From the NCBI GenBank assembly GCA_020726505.1, contig JAHLEZ010000008.1, positions 2,790,001 to 2,854,000 of the forward strand: a stretch of DNA of 64,000 nucleotides, read 5' to 3'. Each line of letters opens with the position of its first letter. Position 1 is the stretch's first letter. Positions 23,955 through 35,889 of the stretch are shown here, in pieces. The notes beneath the pieces were generated by a model. That model ran no database searches. It was not told the origin of the DNA and was given only the letters and a program-made list of their open reading frames with translations. Both the position numbers and the translations under genes were made by a program. Source of the DNA: Leptodontidium sp. MPI-SDFR-AT-0119 (taxonomy: Eukaryota > Ascomycota > Leotiomycetes > Helotiales > Leptodontidiaceae).

Positions 23955-25420
23955 ATGGCCTCAGCTACCAAAACCGCAGAGAGGAATATTGTGATTGTAG
24001 GTAGGCTACCTCCTTATTACTTTTGCTTCCCTCCCTTTACAAAAGATACACAAACTGATCTCGCACAGGAGGAGGTATAATCGGCAGTACAACAGCTTAC
24101 TTCCTAACCCGCCACCCCTCCTTCAACCCCGCCAAACACACCATCACCATCTTGGAAGCTCAATCCATCGCCTCTGGCGCCTCAGGGAAAGCAGGCGGTC
24201 TCCTCGCCTTGTGGGCATATCCGTCAAGCATTGTCCCGCTATCATATAAACTCCACGCTGAGCTCGCAGAGGAACATGACGGTGCGACGAGATGGGGGTA
24301 TAGGACTTTGCATTGCGGGTCCTTGAGTGCGAATGGGAAGGATTACAGTGCCCATACAAATATAAATGGCAGTAAACAGGGAGTTGGAGCTGGAGCTGCA
24401 GAAGGCAACGGAGAAGAATGGCACAAACTCCCCAAAACAAACCTAAAGGGAAACACCAAGAACGGCATCCCCAACTCTCTCGACTGGTTCGACACCGACA
24501 CCATAAAGAGCTACTCAGAAATGGGCACGCCATCCACAACAGCACAAGTCCACCCCTACCTCTTCACCACCTCCATGGCATCCCTTGCCGTCTCCTCAGG
24601 CGCAAAAGTAATCCTCGGTTCCGTCACAGCTATCGACTACAGCGGCCCCGGCTCCCAAAGCGTCAAAAGCGTCACTTATGAAGATAAAGAGACGAAAGAG
24701 GTTTGCAATATCCCGGCTACGGATGTCATACTAGCTGCCGGCCCCTGGACGAGTCGTGTTTTCCCCCAGGCGCCGATTGAGGCTATGAGAGCACATAGTG
24801 TGGTTATCAAGGCGGATGTCAGTCCGTATGCGGTGTTCAGCGATATTTCTCTCCCGAAAGGTTTTACTGGCTCGAGAGGAGGAGGAGGAAGTGATGGGAG
24901 GGGGAAAACGAGGAGGCATGGAACGAGTGTGGCGCCTGAGATGTATGCTAGGCCTGACGGGACGGTTTATGCTTGTGGTATGTTCTTTCTATGCTCCCAT
25001 TACGCGTGTCGTAATCGCTTAGCTGTCTGTTGTGTTTACTTACCTCTGCAAGCGAGCTTACCTTTTGTGTGAATAACAGGCGAAGGCGATACACTCGTCA
25101 CCCTCCCCGCATCCAGCGACCTCGTAACCTGCGACGAAGACAGCTGCCAGGATATCATCGACTACGTGAGTTCCATCTCGACGCCCCTCCGTGAAGGAGA
25201 AGTCCTTGTAAAACAAGCATGCTACCTCCCGTCCGTAGCAGGAGGAGGCGGTCCCTTGATCGGCGAGACGGGGATTAGAGGTTTACTCCTGGCGACGGGC
25301 CATACGTGTTGGGGCATCCAGAATAGTTGCGCGACGGGGAAGTTGATGAGTGAGTTTATTTTTGAAGGAGAGGCGAAGAGCGCGAGGATTGAGGGGTTAG
25401 ATCCGAGAAGATTTTTGTAA
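23955..25420 (+). CDS. FAD-dependent oxidoreductase, Tda3-like (DAO family)
   Basis: Three exons, 23955-24000, 24069-24977 and 25080-25420, give 431 residues. Joining exon 1 to exon 2 builds the FAD-binding motif IVIVGGGIIGSTTAY (residues 12-26). The acidic residue binding the ribose lies in ITILEAQ, followed by SGKAGGLLA as in D-amino-acid-oxidase-like proteins. The C-terminal half has the second dinucleotide segment ETGIRGLLLATGHTCWGIQNS. Yeast Tda3 and its fission yeast relative share this layout; Tda3 has been linked to late endosome-Golgi transport, with no firm substrate. A Gly-rich loop (SRGGGGSDGRGK) is an insertion. Its promoter side carries the mariner insertion 152 bp upstream of the ATG. 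Confidence 0.85.
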
Positions 25421-25808
25421 ACGTGGTGGGTGAGGTTAACTCCATTAGTGAGTCTCACATGTCCTTAGACGATTAAGCATTTGGCCATACCAACCCATAA
25501 TTACAAAGAAAGCATACTCTTTCCACCAACAACTCCTAAACACTTCCCATCCCCGCCTTTCCCTACCTCACATGACGATGAAATCCCAGCCCTGAGGTAG
25601 GTAAGGTAAACACCCTCACCCCCTCAGCCCTTGCTTTCGGACCCTCTCATCTCCGAATAAGCAACACCGAAAGGAAAAGAAATAAAAGCCCGAAAATTAC
25701 TATCCGGCTCAAGCTACCCAGCTCAGCTGTCAATATTCTCACCACATCATCCAAATGTCGAAATTTTCACATTCACATTTCTCAGGGGGGCTCGCTTAGC
25801 GCTTCAAC

Positions 25809-25843
<35 letters not shown>

Positions 25844-26349
25844 CCTCCCCCTTTTCTCTCGCCTAATACTTCATCCTCGGCCATCCCATCCCAGACACCC
25901 TAGATTATGAGTAGAAGATTGCTGACCTGACTTGATTCGACTTGTCTTGGCCTTTCTTATCGATCTGAACCTTGGAATTTGTTCTGTGGGTGAGTGAGAG
26001 ATCATGCTCGTGAACCAGCTTAATCTCCGTTACTTTAATAAGTTAGATGTGGGTTTGTGGGTGTGAGAAGAAGGAAAGAATATGAGAACTTAGTCTGGAA
26101 GGGTAATTTTCTCTATAGTCCTATCTACGTGTTTTACCGACACCTTGCTGCTCAGTTTCATTACCGGTAAAGAGAAGGAAACGAAAGGGGGGAAAGAATT
26201 TCGGCCGTTGCATACCAGGCCTTGCCTGACCCGTTCGTTCGTGATACCCTCTGAGTCAACATCTCAATCCTCTCTCAACACAAGCAAAACCGGAGCATCA
26301 ACAACCCTCATCTCTCTCCCAATACACCCAACCCTCTCCTCGCCCTCTT
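25421..26349. other. Convergent intergenic region with a poly-C tract
   Basis: About 930 bp between two convergent stop codons. It contains a run of 33 C and otherwise only short chance frames. No gene seen. Confidence 0.6.
25810..25842. repeat. 33-bp homopolymer C tract
   Basis: Thirty-three consecutive C, followed after one G by CCTCCCCC. It lies between the Tda3-like gene and the GH31 gene. Long C/G runs are uncommon in fungal genomes. The exact length is the kind of value sequencing and assembly often get wrong. Confidence 0.9.
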
Positions 26350-29010
26350 CTAATCGCCCCTCCCATCAGCAAGAACCAACTCCAGCACAGGCCCAACCAA
26401 CTCCTGATCAGCAACAGCCATCAACTTCCTCAATTTAACATTCAGTCCCCCCTCCTCCTCCACGAACGCATTCCAAATCCGATCCTTGACATCAAACTCA
26501 ACCTGGTAATCAAGCAACATCTTCTCCACGCGATCCCTCTGATCGATCTTACTAACCCCCGGATTCGTACCAAGCGAGATCGTAGCCGGTCCAGAGACTT
26601 TAACTAACATACTCGGGACATGGGGGTAAGCCTCGAAAGAGACTTCCGCACCTGAAGGGACCTTGAGATTGTTTGTTTGAGAGGTGATAGCGAGGAAGCG
26701 GAATGTACAAGGACGATCGATATCTGAATTTAAGGTGCCGGTTTTCTGGTCATATGTCACTTTATACGTCTTGTCATCCTCCACAAGACCAAACTCCCCG
26801 TCCTTGCCAACTACAACCAACACTTCAAAAGCATCGGGTTTCAGACACCCATTCGTGGGATTAACATCCAGGGGTACGATAGCGCCTTCTCTAGCCAACA
26901 CGGGAATCTCACCCAGCGTACGGAATAAATCAACTTCTCCACCATCATACACCGTACCGGTGAAAATATCGACACAGCGATCTGGCAACCACGCTTTCAC
27001 GGCAGCGAGGTTCGTGCGTTTGCTGCGCGGCTTGACGATAGGCGCCACGATTAGCTGGGAGAAGAAATACTGGTTCGGGACGCTGTAGGCAATGTCTTTC
27101 TCAGGGAAGTCCCAGTACATGGGCTGGATTAAAGGTTCGGCTGCGGAGTGGATGTAGGGTACGAGACGGTGGCGAAGGCGGAGGAACTTGGAGATCACGA
27201 GCTCGGATTCTTTACGGTAGAGCCAGGGTTCTTTGGAGGACCATCTGTTGTTGGCGGAGTGCAGGCGCATGATGGGTGAGAAGACTCCGAATTGGATCCA
27301 GCGAGTGACGAGCTAGTCAAGACTTTAGTATGCATGTTTTTTCAATGTCTTGGGATGAGAACAAAGGATCCGATCCTAGATCATGGATCATAGAGGGTTT
27401 TTAGAGGGAGAAAAGACATACCTCGTCGTCACGGCTTCCGCCCATGTGGCCGCCTATGTCGTGACTCCACCAGCCGTACCCAATGTTTGATGCCGTAGCT
27501 GTGAACTCAGGTTGGAATGCGAGAGATGCCCATGTCGTGATGGTATCTCCCGAGAAACCAACTGGGTAACGATGACTTCCTGGCCCAGCATACCGCGAGA
27601 AAATAAGCGGCTCTCCCTTCTTCTCTGCATCGACAAAGTGAAAGTGATTCAACATCCACAAAGGATCCAAACCAGGAACTTTCGAATGCTCGCCCTGCTG
27701 CCAATCGATCCACCAGAAGTCGCATGCCACATCCTCGATATTCCTATGCAAGATGCGCAGATACGCTTCCATGAACTTAGGGTTCGTGGGGTCGAAGAGG
27801 ATGGGATTCTTATGCGTCGTGTCATGACGCAGGAAAGCTGCCATCTCCTCGTAGCCATCCTCGTGGTAGTGGATTCCAGCGTGCGGATGGTCGTTCAGTG
27901 TTATCTTCAACTTGCGGTCGTGGAGATCCTGTCCGAATTTCTTGGGGTCAGGGAAGAGTTTCTTATCCCATGTGTATCCAGTCCATCCAGCATGAGGTAC
28001 CGTGTCGTCGCCTACCATATGCCAATCCATATCGACAACAGCAACTGAGAGTGGAACATCCATCTCTTTGAACTTGTCCATCAACGCCACGTACTCCTTT
28101 TGACTGTACGCGTAGTATCTACTCCACCAATTGCCCAATGCGTATCGAGGAACAGCGGGTTGCTGCCCACTCACTTTGTACAGAGCCTGTACCGCACCTC
28201 TGTAATCATGTCCATAGGCGAAAACATATCCATCGACGCGATCACCAGCTGGTCGACCAGCTACAAAGCCCTTCCCATCAAAAAGCATTGATTTACTGTC
28301 GTCCATTTCAGCGTACCCGAATCGAGAAATCACACCTTCGCCCATATCGCACCGTCCATCGACTTCATCTAGAGTTCTGGCTGTGCCGCCGAGATTCTCT
28401 CGTTGCCGTCCACTTCCGAAACGCCATTGAGCACCCCAGAGCGTGATCTTTGCGCTAGAGAGAGAGAGGAATTAGCAAGCTCTTTCAAATAGGATACGCT
28501 TCCATGTCTCAAAGTTTCTCCAGAAAATCTCGATAATTGCCACAAGCCAGTCCAGCCCTCTCACAGAGCCAGTTCCAGCGAGAGTATGAGAGCATGAAGA
28601 GGAACCTACCTAAAACTAGCCATCAACCCACTAGAACTAAAGCGTTTCTTATCATAGCTGAGATGGAAATGCTCCGTAATGATCTCCAGCTCATCCTCTT
28701 GATCCACGGTCCTGAATTCCGGGACTGGAAGCTGACGGTTAATGGCGAATGTCGAGGCACGATCCTCGAAGACGCCGTCTTCGGCCCATTCGTACCGGAA
28801 GAGGCGGTCTGTGAGGATTGTGAATCTATACTTTGGACCTGGACTAGTCGTTAAATCTTTGATTTTTGAATGATTAATTGCGAGGGATATAGCATTGAGA
28901 TGTTACAAGGCTGGCCTGATGGGAGATGATGGGAGATGATGGGTGCACTTACCCTGGACTATGGATTTCGGGTTCGCGAGAGGTTTGCTGGGGAAGATGT
29001 AGTCTTTCAT
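26350..29010 (-). CDS. GH31 glycoside hydrolase (alpha-glucosidase/xylosidase)
   Basis: Four exons, 29010-28953, 28838-28610, 28454-27422 and 27312-26350, join in frame to 760 residues. Retaining glycosidase of family GH31: the nucleophile is Asp346 in FWWIDWQQG and the general acid/base is Asp428 in WWSHDIGGH. VVDMDWH and KITLNDHPHAG also belong to the barrel. The N-terminal beta-sandwich is encoded by exons 1-3 (SIVQG ... TLWGAQWRFG). The C-terminal beta domains follow the barrel (LAREGAIVPLD). No signal peptide is seen (MKDYIFPSKPLANP), so it is probably intracellular. GH31 members split alpha-glucosides or alpha-xylosides; which one cannot be told here. Confidence 0.93.
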
Positions 29011-29751
29011 GATGGCGACCTGAGAATGATTTCTGGCTGTCGCTCTTATTCTCAATATCGTTTCAGAGTGATGGTGATTATGAGAATGAAGATGAAGTCG
29101 AGTTATAGATGAGGAAAGAAGACTCAGCAGTTGTCTTGAATTCCGCAGTCTCATCTCATGCTTTTAAAGGGGGAAGGAGCTTAGCTTCAATCCTGAGTGA
29201 GTAATGAAGAAGGTTGGTCGGGCGAGCATCGTAACACCAGACCCTACGTTGCTTTCCCCCAACCAAACAACTCGGGCGGGAGAGCTGAGCTGCACTGCAT
29301 AGAGGGGTAGCTTTTTTGATAGAAGATGACGTCACCGGCGTTCCTGGGCACAACATACGGTCAGTGAGATTTCAGCGAGAGTTGTTCCGAGAGGGACGAG
29401 TGTTGATCAAATGTTTGAGTGAGGGGGGGAATGACTATTGATTTTTGGGGCTATGGATCGTGAGCTTGGAATGGTGCGGCGGGCTATTTGGGGAGGGAGT
29501 GTTCTTGGGTACAGTAACGGGGTGGTGGGGCGAAGGCGGGTGAGTTCAAGACTGTTTGTGAGGGGGAGATGAGGAAACATCTAGTAGATGCCGGGATATA
29601 TTCTACAAAATATTTTGCACGAGATAACGTGTTTTATCAGTATTCTTTCACAAAATCATGAGTTTCTGCCCAGGGGTTAAATATTATTTTGAAAGAACTC
29701 AAATTGGCCCTCCTGCAGTGAAGCCATCCATATTCTCGCTTACCACCCCCA

Positions 29752-31364
29752 TTATTCCATCAACCCCGTTTCCCCCAACTCTTTCAAAACAGTGACCAAC
29801 CTTTGCAACCCAACCCTCAAAACATCCTCTCTCGCCGTAAAAGTAATCCTAAACCAGCCTAACTGCTCGGTAAAGAAATTGGTCCCATACCCCACAAACA
29901 GCCCCTTTTCCTCACACCTCCGCAGAATGTCCTTTTCCCGGGCTAATCTCCTATCCATCGTCTCCTGACTATCGAAATACTCTCGCAAGTCAATCCAGAT
30001 GAACACACCTGCGTTAGAACCTTTGAAATACTTGACGTCATGCGACGATAGGATTGAAGTTGCAAGCGTGTAGTTTTCTGATAAGCGTCGCTGATTAGTG
30101 GAGATGAATGTATTGAGATACTGCGTATCTTCCAGCAGTTTTGCCCAAAGGTCTTGGAGGACGTATGGAGACCAGGAGAACACTCTATAGATCAAAGTCA
30201 GCAATTACTTCTTACTTCAAGTATTCGACAAGACTGGGAGATATCGGATATCGAAGTAGAGGACTCACGCCAAACTCCCAACCGCACCAAGCAACCCCTC
30301 ATTCCTCGAACACAATGCACCCAACCTCAACCCATTAGCACCAAAATCCTTCGAGGGCCCATACATAACATGAACCATGTCCTCCTCAATCAAACCCTCC
30401 AAATCCACCCCAAGCATCGACGTGAACGTCTCCGCAGCTGGATAAACCGGGTTGTCAAACACAGACAACGCATATATCTCATCACAAATGAGATGCAACC
30501 CATGCCTCCCACAAAACGCCGCCACAACTCGCAAAGTCGAGATGGGATAGCATTTCCCCAAGGGATTATGCGGGTTCGTGAGGAGGACTGCTCGGATCTT
30601 TATACCGTCCTCTTGACTCTTTCTTAAAGCACGCTCGAAAGCTATTTCGTTGACTTGCGCAGAAAAGACGTCGTCCAGACTTCCGTTACCAATCCCGGAA
30701 AATGAGACAGGGACAATAACGCCTCGACTTCTTTGCGGGATGTCGACTCGAAATCCGGTGTAGAGTGGCTGAGGTAGTAAGATGCCTTCTCCTTCATCGC
30801 AGATACTCCATGTCAACGCATCGGTAAGAGCACTGATACTAGAATAAGGGAGGATCTGAGAGGGGGGAATTGGAGATAGAGATTTGAAGTGCGTAGTGAA
30901 GAGGTTAGAGAGCGCCTTTCGGAGTCGCAGGGAACCGAGTGGCCCGGTGCCGTATGTGAGGTGTGTTTGGGGAATGACTTCAAACTGGTGTACCTCATCA
31001 GCTCAGCCAGTACAGTACAGCATCGATTTCCAATCAGTTACTCAACAACCAAAATTCACTTAGTAGATCTAAAATAGAAAAGGAGAACGTACATTTTTCT
31101 CAAGAAAAGACGCAATCTCTTCATGCATCAGCGAGTTTTCCGCGATTCCAAGATTGATGCTATCACCACGTCAACACGGCTAATTGGAAGTCACCGGTGC
31201 ATGGTCTTGTTCCAGCGTGAAAAGAAAACTCACATCCCATTCGGATTCCTCTCTTTCTCCCACGCATTCGCGAGCGCTTTCTCAATCGGCGCCCAATGGT
31301 TCCCAGCTGAGAAATTCTCGGCCCCGCGTTTCGAGAGATGGTATTTCGCTGCTTTAGAATTCAT
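29752..31364 (-). CDS. PLP-dependent aminotransferase, ACC synthase-like
   Basis: Four exons, 31364-31234, 31159-31093, 30984-30269 and 30184-29752, give 448 residues. Fold-type I aminotransferase of the class I/II group. Markers are INLGIAENSLMHEE near the N-terminus, LTYGTGPLGSLRLRKAL, LLTNPHNPLG, the cofactor Asp234 in ICDEIY and the Schiff-base Lys278 in YGPSKDFGANGLRLG. This pattern is that of 1-aminocyclopropane-1-carboxylate synthase-like proteins. Fungal members may be ACC synthases, C-S lyases or other transaminases, and the activity is not settled by sequence. The start chosen is MNSKAAKYHLSKRG; a longer in-frame extension to 31472 looks non-coding. Gene and GH31 neighbour lie on the same strand 740 bp apart. 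Confidence 0.9.
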
Positions 31365-33852
31365 GGCCTCCAGAACGACTTGGTGATATATACTCAAACG
31401 GAAATCTGAGACGAAACTGTATTGACTCTTTATAATAATGTTGATTAACCTGCTCACATATGTGGGGATCACAGGTCATTTATCTATCTTTCGGGACACC
31501 AAATCATGTTTAAGGCGCGGCGATCCTTTCTCAACCTGCACCTTTGAGTAGCGCCATCCTGCACGCCCTGTAGGATACACTCGCCTAATCCCGAATGAGG
31601 GGTCTGAAGTACAATGTACGTAAATCGATATCTGAAATTAATGAAGAAATTCACGATAAGGATTCATTCATGAACTCTTCATTCTCAAGTAAATATAGTT
31701 GATTATGACTTGGTACACTAATTGAATGAAGACAAATAGGATTATTTATGATTAAAATACTAAAGAAATCTGGACTCGGTAAGGCTCGATTAAGTAACTT
31801 GAGAGTGGGGGGCTTCCTTGTTATGTTATTGCACCTCTAATAATATTCATTTTAAAAAGCCTTGCATACATAAAGTCAAGTGATATTTTTGAGCTAATTA
31901 AACTACTTCTTGTTAAGTCAATTAAATGCTAGCGTAAAAAGGCCTAATAGTAAGATTATAGAAACGCCTATTAATTTTGGTGTGTATGCCTCGCGCCGCA
32001 GCGCTAAACCCTCTCTTCAATCGTACCTCCTAGCTTTCAGTATGAAATCCGCATGCCGTTAAATATAGCGACTACTCTTTGAAAAGGCTCAGAGATTCAT
32101 CACCAAGACCGAGACAGGTCATCTGATCTCTACCTTTCTCCGTATCTGTGAAATGTTAGTGCCTGAAAAGAGGTAGGCACTGGGGAACCCCCTGCTTTGG
32201 TTGTCACAGGGGGGCGGCCAGACCCGCGGAAGTAACTCACTTCTTTTCTACTTTAGAGATTTTCCTAGGCCCAGCCTCGCCGAGGTTTAAACTCCTCTTT
32301 CTCACAACAACGTCATAATTAGAGGACTTTTGAGCTCTGTCAGTCGTGCTCTGCGCCAATGCAATTTTGCCATCGAGTACTCGTCTTAGTTTATAGGCGT
32401 GGTGGAAATGCATGGTTTTGCCCTCTCGCTTAAATGGCTTAGTACACGGCTGTGTTCTTTTTGTATTCGCTTCACGTAACTTTAAAATCTACGCCTTACA
32501 AGGCTTGAAAGTTTGTCAAGCATGGCCGAGTAGTGGATAATAGATTCTTGACAACGCCATCTACTTGGATCGTGACATGTGACACTACCTAATGAAGATG
32601 ACTGGACTCTCAATCCAGGCTCCTCCTTCCAATGGTTCCTTTCCTCTCTTGAATGCTTACCGTCGCAAGCCGACAGACTGATCTCTACATCAGCATCAGA
32701 ATCTGAGGTATCCAGGACTTTCTCGTACGAGAATGTCTACCCTTCTAGGGTCTCGCGGAATCTCCATGAGATGAGACGAGACAGAGATCAGATTGCCAAG
32801 CTCGGTCAACTTAGCAAAACTTTCATCTAAACGCAAAAACTATTAGTTATTTAGAATTACGTATTAATAAATATCTGTTTCTGAAGAAATCTTCTGCTGA
32901 TATCTAAATAATTCAACTTGATATATAAAGTTATTAAACCTTTAGAATAAGTGTTAAAATTTATAACCAGATAAGCCCGATCTGCTAAGTGAATAAACCT
33001 CTTTTTACTTTATATCAGAGGTGTCCTATGGACAAACAGGGGGTTATGATAGGATTCCCACGATATACATAGCGAAACTGTACAAATATGCCCGTAACCA
33101 AGTCAGGTTCTTGTCGTTGGATGGTTTTCATCTCCATTTGGTTGGTAGTCCTCTATTCTAGGCTGGGTAGTAAATACCTTCATACCCAGGACTTCTTCCT
33201 ATTGAGGCGCAACGCTCTCCCAGCTCCAACCGTAACTCAATCTTAGCTCTGCAGACTCTCGAAGAGAGCTACAGGTTCGTAGGATGCACCGCGTACAAGT
33301 GTTAAGTCTTGGCATCCCATTGAGAGGAGGTTGTTTATTGGGTCTGTGCTGCTCCCTATGTATCCTCGGATGAAGATATTGAGGAAAAGTGGAGTGATGT
33401 AGGACGACACATTAGGGTTTTAGAAGCTAAGGTTAGGCAAAACTTCCAGTTTGTACGGGAACTTGAAGTTTATAAATAGTCCGTACGCTTAACAATCGCA
33501 AACTAGATGGTACAGAATTTATAAAACCGCCAAACGGACCAGATCCCCTGAAAATATCTAGTTTACGGACTGTCAAAACTACTGGCCGCACTGACGCCAT
33601 GATTCCTTTCAGCCATCAGTCACATTTCTCTAGGGTTACAAACATTGATAGTACAGCGAAAGGCCACTGGTCAGTATCGGGGAAGTGGAGAGATATATAA
33701 ATCATTTTCATTGAACTCTCTGACAGAACTACTTCATTCAGCTTAAACTCTTGCCACTCTTCAGATATCTTTGGACAGCCTCCACCACTGAAAATTGAGG
33801 ATGTCCTCACCTGCCCTCCTAACATAGTCCAAGGTTCGCTGCGACCGGAGTG
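31365..33852. other. AT-rich gene-poor stretch, fragments only
   Basis: From about 31.6 kb the sequence becomes AT-rich with many stops, like RIP-worn repeat DNA (31.6-32.0 and 32.8-33.0 kb in particular). Coding-like scraps occur: about 33362-33480 (+) reads SDEDIEEKWSDVGRH with a helical, charged pattern ending in a stop, and 32579-32830 (+) is open without recognisable motifs. Neither is complete. I assign no function. Confidence 0.4.
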
Positions 33853-34346
33853 TTAAAAGTGATTTCTGGCTTCAGTATAAGCGAACTTACCCTTGGAACA
33901 GTTGGCATCGGTATAGTAGCCGTTGACATAACAGTAGCCACCACCGGGGGCGTTAATCCTGTCCCAGGTACTATAAAGTGGAAAATGTTATTTCAAACAG
34001 CCAAGCAAGGAGGGATCAGAGGCGCTTACCAGTTGTTCTCATAACAGGTCCCAGGTAAATAGCACTGGAAAGTATATAAAACCCCCTGTTTTACGGAGCC
34101 GACAATAGGGTAGCTGGTTCCCGGCCCAGAACGGCAGTTGACGGTAGTGGAGGCGTTAACAATGTAGCAGTTAACGTTTGCACGCTTGGTGAGCCCAATG
34201 GCCTCAGGAGAGTTGTCACGACTAGACACGGGGTCGGCAGCTGTCTGGGCGACGGCTTGGTCGGCTGCCACACTAGGAGCGGCCAGGACAGCAAGAGGCA
34301 AGAGAAGCCCAATGAGAGCTGCCTGGAGTTTCATGCTGATAGCCAT
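33853..34346 (-). CDS. Small secreted SH3b-like protein with Kex2-type site
   Basis: Exon 1 is 34346-34030 and exon 2 begins at 33970; they join through a TG|T cysteine codon. The end is uncertain. Reading on from exon 2 gives a stop at 33853-33855, whereas a possible GTAAGT donor at 33890 could splice to a further exon near 33818. Residues 1-23 form a signal peptide (LIGLLLPLAVLAA). A pro-segment follows to Lys54-Arg55, a Kex2-type cleavage site. The mature part contains VNCRSGPGTSYPIVGSVKQG, the core of a bacterial-type SH3 (SH3b) fold, and many cysteines (positions 60, 71, 95, 101 and 106, plus three more). Such proteins bind cell-wall or glycan ligands; the partner here is unknown. Confidence 0.75.
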
Positions 34347-35889
34347 GGATTCGAAGAGCAGTGGAATTGTTTGGTGTGGATTTGTTAAAAGATTGTTTCT
34401 TGTAAGTGAAGAGATGGTACTGCAGAAGAATGGACAGAGGGCGGAAAGGATGACCCTTTTATACTTTGTGTAGTGATCCCTTTGACATACACTACATCGG
34501 CGTAACTATCTCTCCTCTTACTCTTCTTGCTCTTCTTACTCTTCCAATTCTCCCGAACACTTCCCCTTCTACACTTGGTGGGTCTCACCAAGACGCAGCT
34601 GACTTGCCCCTCTCGCACGGCCACGTCTTTATGTGCTACATTGGATCGATTGCATACCTCAAAGCGGTAACGTACGTCCAGTTGTTACGTCCAGCCTGGG
34701 TAACACATCTCAGCTCACCGGGGTGGGTGGTTGCAGTCTGGCTTCTTGAAGCATTGAAGGGAGTCTTTCGGCTTATCCCGCAAGCTGCCACCACTGCATC
34801 TCTACAGGGGACCTCAAGGGAGGAACACCAAAATCAAGGGGAGTATATTCTCTTGCAGAAATAAATCTAGTTTATACTTAATTTGATTCTACAAATCGAA
34901 GGACTTTGCGCCCAAATACACGTTCTGAAGCTTACTTGAGGGTACCTTATGCTTCTCTGTTTCTCACTCTCTGGTTGGTCAGAATTAAGCGACTTGGCGT
35001 AGGCACGGGTTACTGCAACGCTGGCAGCTTGGGGGATACAAATTGTACATCCTTCCGATGATACCTATGATCTCACCTATGCCATAAGTTCTCCCCGGAC
35101 TTATTCTGCAGCTTTTAGACTATTGGTTCCCATCTCAGCCATGCAAGCATTGGGATCCTATGTTCTTAGAATGAGAGCTTCATAGTGTAATCTTCACAGG
35201 AGAGGCATCTCCTCAGGCTGAACAGACAAGGTCTTACCTAAAGTAGAAGGAGAACTGTGCATGGCAACGCGAGGGACCTAAAGCAGATGGAGAACTGCGC
35301 GTGCCAACATGAGGTGTATTCTGTCTTCTGCAGAGAGCGTGATCAGGAAAGAGGTCGGACGATTTGACTTTATTGCCTATGGTGTTGCAGTGCATGTGCA
35401 CTATATATAGCATTCATCATTTGCGGGCATGTCCAGATCCAGTTTTTCCACTGACGAAGCAGCTAAGTTCACCGGGGGATATTTTACCACCTTTTCGCCG
35501 CGATGTGTTTAGGGTCCAGCTACCAGGAGCCAGACTGCAAGACAGAGAACGATTCTAGAAAACCTCCCTCTTTCTCTATTCCTCAATCCTCAACATCACG
35601 ACCAAGATGCGGCACTCTCTCGTTTGACCGTCTTTCGCCTGGCAGCAAATGCACCTCTCCCCCTCCCAATACACCCCCGTCATAAATATTAACGGTGTGC
35701 CTGTCACAATTAGCCGACCCCGGACTCTCGCTTGGCTCCCCAGACATGCGTTTCTCCCGGCGGAAAGAGTAACGGAGAAAAATAGTGGAGATGGTTGCCA
35801 GGTAATTCTACCTTTGCAAGGGCAAAAGTACCTCTAATACATTCAGTCAGGGGATGCATAGCTATAGGTGTCTAAAAGTGGACCTCGCT
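34347..35889. other. Intergenic stretch without a supported gene
   Basis: Promoter side of the SH3b gene followed by about 1 kb of mixed sequence. An inexact duplication occurs near 35230-35310 (CTAAAGTAGAAGGAGAACTG against CTAAAGCAGATGGAGAACTG). Open frames are short and resemble nothing I recognise. Confidence 0.4.

Noticed and set aside
32579..32830. 83-codon plus-strand frame
   Set aside because: Isolated, no recognisable family and flanked by AT-rich worn DNA; mentioned only as a scrap.
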